The notes beneath the pieces were generated by a model. The model was not told where the DNA came from, searched no databases, and saw nothing but the letters and a program-made list of their open reading frames with translations. A DNA stretch of 64,000 nt from Streptomyces zagrosensis (GTDB lineage: Bacteria > Actinomycetota > Actinomycetes > Streptomycetales > Streptomycetaceae), in contig NZ_JACHJL010000003.1 in the NCBI RefSeq assembly GCF_014203645.1, positions 434,001-498,000 of the forward strand, in the 5' to 3' direction. Position 1 is the first letter of the stretch; every line of letters begins with the position of its first letter. Below are positions 45,458-53,245 of this stretch, piece after piece. A program made the translations under genes and the position numbers.

Positions 45458-45719
45458 CCGCCTGGGGGAGGTGGGCATGTGACGTGCGTGATGTGTGGTG
45501 CGAGTGGGGCCGGATGTGGCGCATCGCGCCGCAGCCCTTGACCTGAACAGAGGTTGAGGACAGAGGGTGGGAGTTGTCCGCACAACCGTCTTCCCTCCAT
45601 ACCCCCAGCAGCATCCACTAGGCAGTCCACGGAGCATAGGCAGTCCATGGAACAGCCCGTCCCGATATCTGCCCCACCGTCCTGGCCCCGGCCCGGGCGC
45701 CACGACCGAGGAGCACGCC

Positions 45720-47171
45720 ATGCACGCGCCCACCAGCCCGCCATCCGAACCCGTCCCCGAACCCGGCCCAGGCCCCGAACCCGAACCTGACCCCGCGACC
45801 ACGCCCCCGGCCAAGCCTCCCACCGCGTCGGTGCTCGGCTCCGAGCGGAGCGGGGGCGAGGACGGCGGGGCGGCAGCGGCAACCGTGCGGCACTGGATCG
45901 CGGCCCACGCGCACCCGCTCCCGGACCTCGGCGCCCGCGCCCCCCTCAACCAACTCGCGCCGCTACGCACCATGATCGGCGAGGCGCGCATCGTCGGCCT
46001 CGGCGAGGCGACCCGGGGCGCGGCCGAACTGACCACCCTCAAGCACCAGTTATTCCGCTACCTCGTGGAGGAGTTGGGATTTCGCTCGCTGGCCCTGGAC
46101 GAGGACTGGTCGAAGGGGCTCCAGTACGACGCGTACGTGCGCGGCGCCGTGGTGCCCGGCTACGGCGGCGACGGACCGGTGGGCCCGCGTGAACTGCTCG
46201 CCGACGCGTGGAAGCCACACCGCAGCGCGGAGTTCCTGGCCGTACTGCACTGGATACGCGCCTTCAACCAGCGCCACCCCGATGACCAGGTACGCATCGT
46301 CGGCCTCGACTACGGCGCGGTGCAGGCGCACTCCTACGACGCGGTAACCGACCACGTCCGCACTTCGGCCCCGAAACGGCTGCCCGAACTCACAGACCTG
46401 TACGCGGAGCTGCGCCCGTCCCAGTCGATGGCAGAGCACGGCCGCTGGTACGTCGAACTGCCCGACCAGCGCCCCATCCGCGACCGCGCGCGACAGGCCC
46501 GCGCACTCGTGGCGAGCCTGCCACCGAGCGACGCCCAGGCGCTCGCGCTGCGCCATACGCGGGTGATCGAGGGCTACTACGCGCATCACGCCAGCGGCGC
46601 CCCGGGCGGAGCGCTGGCCAGCAGCGACGAAGGTGCCGCTGGCGGCATCGACGGCGCTTTCTCGGGTATCGACGACACCCCCTCGCTGATGGCCGAGAAC
46701 GCGATCTGGTGGCACGAGCACACCGGCCACAAGATCGCCTTCTGGAGCGGGCTGGGCCACACCGCGAACGGCGCCCCACTCACCGTCTCCTTCCCGCCCG
46801 CACCCGCGTCCCCCGCCACGCGGTGGAATGAGGGCGGGGCGCTACGGCGACACTTCGGCGCCGGCTATGTCTCGGCGGCCCTGATGTTCGGCACCGGCGA
46901 GGCGATCCACTCCATTGCGCCACCGTCCCCCGAACTCGCCGACGCCGTCCTCAGCGCCGCACGCCCCGACCCCTACCTCCTCGACCTACGCGCCCCCCAA
47001 CCAGTCGCCGCCCACGCCTGGTTCGCCGCCCCGGCCAAGGTACGGGTGATCGGTCCGCTCTACGAGGCGGAGCGAGACGCGGACCACCACATCGCGGGCG
47101 GCCGACTCACCGAGTGGTTCGACGTGGTGGCGTGGGTGCCGAGGGTGAGCCCGCTGGACTGGCTTCCCTGA
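45720..47171 (+). CDS. Erythromycin esterase-family protein with altered catalytic motif
   Basis: 483 residues of the Ere/EreA-EreC-like superfamily, some members of which hydrolyse macrolide lactones. The family motif normally written GEATHG reads GEATRG here, with Arg99 in place of the catalytic His. The acidic segment LALDEDW and the second histidine region SGLGHTA remain. ATG 45720 was chosen for GAGGAG five bases upstream; the N-terminal 45 residues are Pro/Glu-rich. A rare TTA leucine codon lies at 46050-46052, suggesting bldA-dependent translation. Without the His the protein may not be a macrolide esterase; subfamilies with Arg at this site probably exist. Confidence 0.85.
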   Translation: MHAPTSPPSEPVPEPGPGPEPEPDPATTPPAKPPTASVLGSERSGGEDGGAAAATVRHWIAAHAHPLPDLGARAPLNQLAPLRTMIGEARIVGLGEATRGAAELTTLKHQLFRYLVEELGFRSLALDEDWSKGLQYDAYVRGAVVPGYGGDGPVGPRELLADAWKPHRSAEFLAVLHWIRAFNQRHPDDQVRIVGLDYGAVQAHSYDAVTDHVRTSAPKRLPELTDLYAELRPSQSMAEHGRWYVELPDQRPIRDRARQARALVASLPPSDAQALALRHTRVIEGYYAHHASGAPGGALASSDEGAAGGIDGAFSGIDDTPSLMAENAIWWHEHTGHKIAFWSGLGHTANGAPLTVSFPPAPASPATRWNEGGALRRHFGAGYVSAALMFGTGEAIHSIAPPSPELADAVLSAARPDPYLLDLRAPQPVAAHAWFAAPAKVRVIGPLYEAERDADHHIAGGRLTEWFDVVAWVPRVSPLDWLP

Positions 47172-47228
47172 CGGGGAGGGGGAGGGAGGCGGCGGTGGGC
47201 CGGGAGGACTGGGCGCAGGTGGGGTGGT

Positions 47229-48113
47229 TTATCGCGTGGGCGCGTCGTCGTGGGCGTTCCCGGCTGACTGCTCGACTGCCTTCCCGGCTACGTGCTCGGT
47301 TATCTTCGCGGCTGCGTGCTCGGTTGTCTTCGCGGCTGCCTTTTCGCCTGTCTTCTTGCGAGCGGTCACCAGCGCGAAGCCGAGGTATTCGCCGCCGTCA
47401 GCGGTCAGCATGTCAATGACCTGCTGATTCAACCGACGCATTTCCGGCGACTGTTCGACCCCTGCTCGCGCCCACAACAACCAGTCTCGCCAGCCATCCT
47501 CTTGGAGCCGAGCGGAGGTGACCTCGACCAGTTCGGTGATCTCCCACTGGAAGCGCCACCACTCGGGTGAGTGCCAAGTGATGGCCTCCCAGCCGACGAC
47601 GGCCTTGATGTGAGCGGGGACCGTTCCGATCTCACGCACCTCGCGCGTCATCCCGGGTGTCGCGATGCCCAGTTGGCCACCGGGCCGCAGAAAGCGTGCG
47701 AGATACGGGAGGTAGCTGTCGGCCGTTCCGAAATACTCGAACGCGTCGATGCTGACGATCGCGTCGAAGCTCTCTTCCTCGAACGGCAGCGCGTGCGCCT
47801 CCGCCTGCACGGCCTCCACCCGGTCCCCGACCCCCGCCTCGGCGAAGACGGCCGCAGCCTCGTCCGCCCCGATCCACCAATCGGCGGCGACGACCCGTAC
47901 CCCGTACTCGCGGGCCAGGAACACGGACGTCGCCCCCTTCCCCGACCCGAGATCCAGCACCCGCATCCCCGGCCGCAGATCGAGATTCCGGGCGAGATCT
48001 TCGAGGAGCCACAGCGGATGCGGCCCCATGTCGAGGCCGAGCAGCCAAGCGGGGTCATACCGCGAAGAGCGGGGATAGCGGTCGGGGCGCACGAGATCGT
48101 CTATGGCAGTCAC
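47229..48113 (-). CDS. SAM-dependent methyltransferase (class I)
   Basis: 294-residue methyltransferase resembling cyclopropane/ubiquinone-type class I enzymes. SAM-binding motif I is LDLGSGKGATSVFLA, then VVAADWW, AHALPFEEESFDAIVSID, and LRPGGQLGI. The C-terminal 35 residues are an Ala/Lys/Glu/His repeat encoded by 24-bp tandem units (47281-47328 plus a partial one), likely disordered. The start is GTG 48113. The substrate is unknown. It is convergent with the esterase-family gene. Confidence 0.87.
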   Translation of the reverse strand: MTAIDDLVRPDRYPRSSRYDPAWLLGLDMGPHPLWLLEDLARNLDLRPGMRVLDLGSGKGATSVFLAREYGVRVVAADWWIGADEAAAVFAEAGVGDRVEAVQAEAHALPFEEESFDAIVSIDAFEYFGTADSYLPYLARFLRPGGQLGIATPGMTREVREIGTVPAHIKAVVGWEAITWHSPEWWRFQWEITELVEVTSARLQEDGWRDWLLWARAGVEQSPEMRRLNQQVIDMLTADGGEYLGFALVTARKKTGEKAAAKTTEHAAAKITEHVAGKAVEQSAGNAHDDAPTR

Positions 48114-48207
48114 GGCCCCCGACTGAAGCCGATGCTCGCGTGTGACGCAACGGGGTTAACCGATCCGCGTGGACCGCTGGGCCGGTTGCGGGCTGCCCGG
48201 TCGGGCT

Positions 48208-48480
48208 TCAGCAGTCGAACGTGCCCCTCTTGATCGTACGAAGGAGGCTCGCGAGCCCGTTCGGGGTGACGGTGAGAATGTCGCCCGGGCGGTCGCTTTC
48301 GCGGAGGTGGATGGCGGTTTCGGTAGCGCCTAGTTCGACGCAGTTCTCCTCAACCCCGCCTCCGGAATAGGACGTCTTGCGTCAGGAGATGAGCATAGGC
48401 GGCGTGCCTATCTCGACACTTTCGTCGGTCGCGCCACCGCTTGAGAAGGATGACTTGCGCCCTTCGGTTGAAGAGTTCAC
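48208..48480 (-). pseudogene. DUF397 gene interrupted by an in-frame stop
   Basis: From GTG 48480 (AAGGGA upstream) the frame encodes a first DUF397-like unit (EGRKSSFSSGGATDESVEIG), runs into TGA at 48384-48382, and continues in the same frame. The second unit is more complete: RKTSYSGGGVEENCVELG, then AIHLRESDRPGDILTVTP, to a stop at 48208. DUF397 proteins are partners of Scr1/BldB-type Xre regulators. The preceding 90 bases encode RRAEASRNFIHRILQDM, which could be the tail of such a regulator, but the rest of it is missing. Read either as a decayed two-unit gene or two tiny genes. Confidence 0.6.
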
Positions 48481-48622
48481 GCGGGGTCCCTTCGCATGTC
48501 TTGCAGGATGCGGTGGATGAAGTTCCGCGAAGCCTCGGCGCGCCGGGCCGCCGCGAACGGCGAACTGTGAGGCTCCGCGTTCCTCGGTGCCGGGCCGGTG
48601 GCGGCCGGGACGGCAACCGGCG

Positions 48623-49324
48623 TTAGGGAGCCAGCACGTCCAGTTCGGCCATCGCGCCCACGGTGATCTCGCGGGTCAGGGACTCCGCACGGGCCGCGTC
48701 CCGCTCTCGTATCGCCTCCGCGACGCGGACGTGCAAAGTGACTGCTGCGGGGTCCGGGTCGGAGAACATGACGTGGTGCTCGGTCCGCCCGGTCAGCACC
48801 TCGGCCACCACGTCGCCGAGCCGCGCGAACATCTCGTTGCCCGACGCGTTCAGCACCGTTCGGTGAAAGGCCATGTCGTGGACCAAATACGTATCGAGTT
48901 GCTGGCCGCGTGAGGTGGCCACCATGCCCAGGGCGTGCCTGGTCAGCTCCGTGCACTGGTCCGGTGTGGCCAGTCCGGCCGCGAGCCCGGCCGCGACCGG
49001 CTCGACCGCGGACCGCAGCACCGTGAGCGAGCGGAGTTGGCGCGGCCGGTCGGCGCCCGCCAGGCGCCAGCGGATGACCTGCGGGTCGAAGACGTTCCAC
49101 TCGTCGGTAGGGCGGACCGTCACGCCGACGCGGCGCCGGGACGCCACCAGATACATGGATTCCAGTACCCGCACGGCCTCGCGTATCACCGTGCGGGACA
49201 CCTCGAAGCGCCGCTCCAGCTCGTCCGTGCGCAATACGGTCCCGGGCGGGTACTCGCCTGCCGTGATCGCCGGTCCGAGAGACGCCAGTACCCGAGCGTG
49301 CAGCCCCTGCCCCTGGATTTCCAT
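48623..49324 (-). CDS. gntR: FadR/GntR-family regulator of gluconate genes
   Basis: 233-residue GntR-superfamily regulator, FadR subfamily: the winged helix is LGPAITAGEYPPGTVLRTDE then FEVSRTVIREAVRVLESMYL, followed by an all-helical ligand domain with metal-type residues (DMAFHRTVLNASGN). ATG 49324 is preferred; the open frame extends 11 codons to a TTG. It is divergent from gluconate kinase and symporter, so it is most likely their repressor, released by gluconate or 6-phosphogluconate. Candidate operators lie in the spacer. Confidence 0.9.
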   Translation of the reverse strand: MEIQGQGLHARVLASLGPAITAGEYPPGTVLRTDELERRFEVSRTVIREAVRVLESMYLVASRRRVGVTVRPTDEWNVFDPQVIRWRLAGADRPRQLRSLTVLRSAVEPVAAGLAAGLATPDQCTELTRHALGMVATSRGQQLDTYLVHDMAFHRTVLNASGNEMFARLGDVVAEVLTGRTEHHVMFSDPDPAAVTLHVRVAEAIRERDAARAESLTREITVGAMAELDVLAP

Positions 49325-49364
49325 GATGGCCAGCCTACGGCGAAGCCCCTCATGCAATTAAGTA

Positions 49365-49399
49365 TGACTTTTACGTCACAGTCTCTTGAATACGTCGTA
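49365..49399. promoter_or_regulatory. Candidate GntR operators
   Basis: TGAC (49365-49368) and GTCA (49375-49378) form a dyad with a six-base centre. TACGTCGTA (49391-49399) is a nine-base palindrome. Both lie between the divergent gntR and gntK starts. Confidence 0.4.
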
Positions 49400-49455
49400 C
49401 CTATACGTGAAGGTGTGGGGCGTCGTCGAGGTCGATGAAGACAGCGAGGTTGTTC

Positions 49456-49977
49456 ATGCAAGCCCCCCACGTCGTGGTCGTCATGGGCGTGTCCGGTACG
49501 GGCAAGTCCACGATCGGCCAGTCGCTCGCCGCGCTCCTCGGCGTCCCGTACGCCGAGGCCGACGACTTCCATCCGCCGGAGAACATCACCAAGATGTCGG
49601 CCGGCATGCCGCTGGACGACGCGGACCGTGTGCCGTGGCTCGATGCCATCGGCGCTTGGGCCCATGACCGGACAGGCCTGGGCGGCGTCGTGAGTTGCTC
49701 GGCGCTCAAACGGGCCTACCGGGACCGGCTGCGCGCCGCCGCACCCGACGTCGTCTTTCTGCATCTGACCGGCGACCGTGCGCTGATCGCCGACCGGCTG
49801 CGGGACCGCAAGGGCCACTTCATGCCCGAGGCGCTGCTCGACTCCCAATTCGCCGACCTTCAGCCACTCCAGGACGATGAGCGCGGGGTGGAGGTGGACG
49901 TCACGCCGCAACCCTCGGTCATCACCCAGCGCGCCGTGGAGGAACTGGCCCGGTTGGACGCCGACCGTCCGGCCTAG
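49456..49977 (+). CDS. gntK: Gluconokinase
   Basis: 173-residue GntK/IdnK-type kinase converting gluconate to 6-phosphogluconate. It shows the Walker A GVSGTGKST, EADDFHPPENITKMSAGMPL (gluconate-binding signature with DDxD-like loop), and SCSALKRAYRDRLR. ATG 49456 was chosen because GAGG lies six bases upstream and homologs begin there; ATG 49435 would add seven residues. Divergent from gntR. Confidence 0.94.
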   Translation: MQAPHVVVVMGVSGTGKSTIGQSLAALLGVPYAEADDFHPPENITKMSAGMPLDDADRVPWLDAIGAWAHDRTGLGGVVSCSALKRAYRDRLRAAAPDVVFLHLTGDRALIADRLRDRKGHFMPEALLDSQFADLQPLQDDERGVEVDVTPQPSVITQRAVEELARLDADRPA

Positions 49978-50425
49978 CCCATCCGCCCGCTCGCGGCTCC
50001 TCCGGCCCTCCCGTCTGGTGTTTCCAGCCGCCGGGATCGGCTCCCCGGCGTACGCGACGCGGTGGCGCAGCGGCGCGGCTGCGTTTCGCTTTCGGTCCGG
50101 ACACCACCCGTGCGCCCGTACCCGGTTGCGGGCCTCGACCGGGTACGGGCCCCGTTGGACCGGACCGACAGCAGTCCGGCTGCGTTCCGCAGTCAGGCCG
50201 CATGGGCCGGGGCCACTCGGCCCAGGCCGCTGGGCCAGCGATTCAGGCGGCCAGCCGCTGGGCCGCCGACCCTCAGACCTAGGCGGGGCCGTCCCCACGC
50301 CGGCCCCGCCTAGCCCCCATACCCGTCCCGCTCGCCCTTCCCGTCCCGGTCAGGACCCTCGCCTCACTCGCCCCGTCTATCCCACCCGCCTCGTACCCGT
50401 ACGCGTACACGTAAGGAACCGTCCC
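49978..50425 (+). other. 448-base gntK-gntP spacer
   Basis: No gene is supported although one frame stays open throughout. The spacer holds a strong hairpin at 50279-50313 and the AAGGAA site (50413-50418) for gntP. Confidence 0.5.
50279..50313 (+). terminator. 12-bp perfect hairpin between gntK and gntP
   Basis: CTAGGCGGGGCC (50279-50290) pairs with GGCCCCGCCTAG (50302-50313) around an 11-base loop. It should end or attenuate transcription from gntK before gntP. Confidence 0.7.
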
Positions 50426-51823
50426 GTGAGCAGTCTCAGCGTCGAGATGCTGGCAGCGGATACCGCCGAGCCCATCACCTCGGCAGGTCACGCGCAGCTG
50501 GGCATCGCCGTACTCGTCGGCATCGCCGTCATCGTTCTTCTGATCACCAAGTTCAAGCTGCATGCGTTCCTGTCGCTGACCATCGGCTCGCTGGCGCTCG
50601 GCGCTGCCGCGGCGGCACCGTTGGACAAGGCCATCGCGAGCTTCACGGCCGGGCTTGGGTCCACGGTCGGTGGCGTGGGCGTACTGATCGCACTCGGCGC
50701 GATCCTCGGCAAGCTACTCGCGGACTCGGGCGGCGCGGACCAGATCGTGGACACGATCTTGGCCAAGGCCAATCAGCGCACCATGCCCTGGGCGATGGCC
50801 TTGATCGCGGGCATCATCGGGCTGCCGCTCTTCTTCGAGGTCGGCATCGTGCTGCTGATCCCGGTCGTGTTGCTGGTCGCCAAGCGCGGCAACTACTCGC
50901 TGATGCGCATCGGCATCCCGGCCCTGGCGGGCCTGTCCGTGATGCACGGCCTCGTACCGCCCCACCCGGGTCCGCTCGCCGCCATCGACGCGATCGACGC
51001 CAACCTCGGCGTCACGCTGGCCCTCGGTGTCCTCGTCGCCCTTCCGACCGCCATCATTGCCGGCCCCGTCTTCGCCCGCTACGCCGCGCGCTGGGTGGAC
51101 ATCGCCCCGCCCGAGGGGCTGATTCCGCAACGGCCTTCGGAGGAGCTTGAGCGACGGCCCAGCTTCGCCGTCACGGTCGGCACGGTGCTGCTTCCGGTCG
51201 TGCTCATGCTGAGCAAGGCGCTGGTGGAGATCGTCGTGGACGATCCGGAGAACCACGTCCAGCGCGTCACCGACGTGGTCGGCTCGCCGCTGATCGCGCT
51301 GTTGGCCGCCGTCCTGGTGGCGATGTTCACGCTCGGCCGGGCCGCGGGCTTCGCCAGGGAGCGGCTGTCAACGATCGTGGACAAGTCGCTGATCCCGATC
51401 GCGGGCATCCTGCTCATCGTCGGCGCGGGTGGCGGCTTCAAGCAGACGCTGATCGACATCGGCGTCGGCCAAATGATTTTGGACTTCTCCAACGACTGGA
51501 ACGTCTCGCCCCTGCTGCTCGCCTGGCTGATCGCGGTCGGCATCCGGCTCGCTACGGGCTCCGCCACGGTGGCCACCATTTCGGCGGCCGGCCTGGTCGC
51601 GCCGCTCGCGGCCGACATGTCCACCACCCATCAGGCGCTACTCGTGCTCGCCGTGGGCGCCGGCTCGCTGTTCTTCAGCCACGTCAACGACGCGGGTTTT
51701 TGGATGGTGAAGGAGTATTTCGGGATGAACGTCGGCCAGACGATCAAGACCTGGTCACTGATGGAAACGATCATTTCGGTCGTCGCGGGTGGCCTCATCC
51801 TGCTGCTCTCCCTCATCATCTAG
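50426..51823 (+). CDS. gntP: Gluconate:H+ symporter, GntP family
   Basis: 465-residue secondary transporter with about 12-14 membrane segments taking up gluconate. GntP hallmarks: IGLPLFFEVGIVLLIPVV, LSVMHGLVPPHPGPLAA, RLATGSATVATISAAGL, and FFSHVNDAGFWMVKEY. GTG 50426 has AAGGAA seven bases upstream; the open frame further upstream is spacer. Together with gntK and gntR it forms a complete gluconate module. Confidence 0.95.
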   Translation: MSSLSVEMLAADTAEPITSAGHAQLGIAVLVGIAVIVLLITKFKLHAFLSLTIGSLALGAAAAAPLDKAIASFTAGLGSTVGGVGVLIALGAILGKLLADSGGADQIVDTILAKANQRTMPWAMALIAGIIGLPLFFEVGIVLLIPVVLLVAKRGNYSLMRIGIPALAGLSVMHGLVPPHPGPLAAIDAIDANLGVTLALGVLVALPTAIIAGPVFARYAARWVDIAPPEGLIPQRPSEELERRPSFAVTVGTVLLPVVLMLSKALVEIVVDDPENHVQRVTDVVGSPLIALLAAVLVAMFTLGRAAGFARERLSTIVDKSLIPIAGILLIVGAGGGFKQTLIDIGVGQMILDFSNDWNVSPLLLAWLIAVGIRLATGSATVATISAAGLVAPLAADMSTTHQALLVLAVGAGSLFFSHVNDAGFWMVKEYFGMNVGQTIKTWSLMETIISVVAGGLILLLSLII

Positions 51824-52002
51824 CGCCGTTTCCGTACGGCCTGTCCGGTGCGCTGGGCTGGGCTGGGCTGGGCTGGCGCACTGTGCTGGGCCGGTGCGCC
51901 GCCGTCCGGCGTGCGGTGCGGGCCGTGAGTCAACCCGCGCCCGCGCCGCGGCCTGACTTCCAGTCGGACGGGTGGGGTTTCCGCGCGGTGGAGTGACGAT
52001 TC

Positions 52003-53160
52003 TTGGTGCGGCAACAGCCACTGCGCCACGCTCGCCGGATGGATGTACAGCAAGCGCAATGGGACCCGGACCGAGACCACACACCGGACCGAGGCGGGGA
52101 TCGAGACCCGCAGCACGGGTGGGGCTGGGACCGAGCTCCGGAGCGTGGCCAAGTCCGAGACCCGCAGCACGGGTGGAGCTGGGACTGGGATCGAGCCCCG
52201 CACCGTAACCGGGTACGGGACTGGGACCGAGCCTCGGAGCGCGGCCGGGGCTCAGACGGGAGCCGAGGTCTGGGCTACCAGCGTGACCGGGAGCCCGACC
52301 TGGAGCGCGCTGCGCAACGCGGTCGGGGGCGCGATGCGCGGCCCGACCCGGAGCACGGTCGCCCCCGGAGTACGGAACCGGAGGCAGCCCGCAGCCCGCA
52401 GTTCGGCGCGGCCATGGACGTACGGCCCGGCGCGGCCATGGACGTACGGCGAGCGAGGGCGTCCGACCCACAGCACGACGCGGTTCCCGACGCGACATGC
52501 GGGGCGCCGCCCCTGCCCCAGCAGGCAGCGGCACCCTGGCCGACGCAGACCCCGGGGGCGCCGGTGCCGCCCAAGGAACGAACCGGGGTAGTGGAGGGCA
52601 GCAGGCTCCGCCTACGCGAGTTACTGCCGGCAGACGTGGACGCCGTATTGGCGATCTTCGGCGACCCGAGAACTACGCGAGTGCTCGGCATGCGGCCCTT
52701 CCAGCGTTGCGACGCGGCCGAACTGGTCGAGCAAGCCATGGCCACCGCGCGACAGCAGCCGCGCACGCGCTACCGGCTCGGCGTCAGCCGGGCAGGGTCA
52801 CAGGAGTTGATCGGCTCGGTGCAGCTGATCGTGCAACGGCCGTCCGGGAGCGAGGCCGTTCGTATCGGCTACCGCAGTGCCGAGGTCGGCATCGCCCTCC
52901 GTGCCGATGAGGTCAGCATTGGCCATAGCGTTGAAATTGGCTACCTCCTCGGGGTGTTGGGCTTCGATCGGCTCCATCTGCACCGCATGTGGGCGAGCTT
53001 CATGTCCCATAACGAGACTGCCCAGCGCGCCGCCGAAGAGTCGGGGATGGTCCGCGAGGGCGTGCTGCGGCACCACGGATACGCGGACGGCACCTGGCAC
53101 GACATCGTCCAATACTCGATCCTCGAAGAGGACTGGGCCGCCCTGCTGGGCCGTCGCTGA
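52003..53160 (+). CDS. GNAT acetyltransferase with repeat-derived N-terminal extension
   Basis: The C-terminal 190 residues form a RimJ/RimL-like GNAT acetyltransferase (SRLRLRELLPADVDAVLAIF, VEIGYLLGVLGFDRLHLHRM, NETAQRAAEESGMVREGVLR). The first about 195 residues are Asp/Arg/Gly/Trp/Pro low complexity, including a 28-base segment repeated 54 bases apart (52103 and 52157). The GTG at 52003 is therefore uncertain and the true start may be close to 52570. A TTA leucine codon at 52621-52623 opens the acetyltransferase domain. Substrate unknown. Confidence 0.8.
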   Translation: MVRQQPLRHARRMDVQQAQWDPDRDHTPDRGGDRDPQHGWGWDRAPERGQVRDPQHGWSWDWDRAPHRNRVRDWDRASERGRGSDGSRGLGYQRDREPDLERAAQRGRGRDARPDPEHGRPRSTEPEAARSPQFGAAMDVRPGAAMDVRRARASDPQHDAVPDATCGAPPLPQQAAAPWPTQTPGAPVPPKERTGVVEGSRLRLRELLPADVDAVLAIFGDPRTTRVLGMRPFQRCDAAELVEQAMATARQQPRTRYRLGVSRAGSQELIGSVQLIVQRPSGSEAVRIGYRSAEVGIALRADEVSIGHSVEIGYLLGVLGFDRLHLHRMWASFMSHNETAQRAAEESGMVREGVLRHHGYADGTWHDIVQYSILEEDWAALLGRR

Positions 53161-53245
53161 ACCACCGCGTTCACGGTGAACCACGCCACCCCTGCGCCGC
53201 GTTTCGACAGCATCGCCGCTGCGTGCTGGCCGCACCGCCCAGCCA

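Noticed and set aside
49877..50425. Long N-terminal extension of the gluconate symporter reaching into gntK
   Set aside because: No hydrophobic or conserved sequence; GTG 50426 has AAGGAA and gives the normal GntP length.
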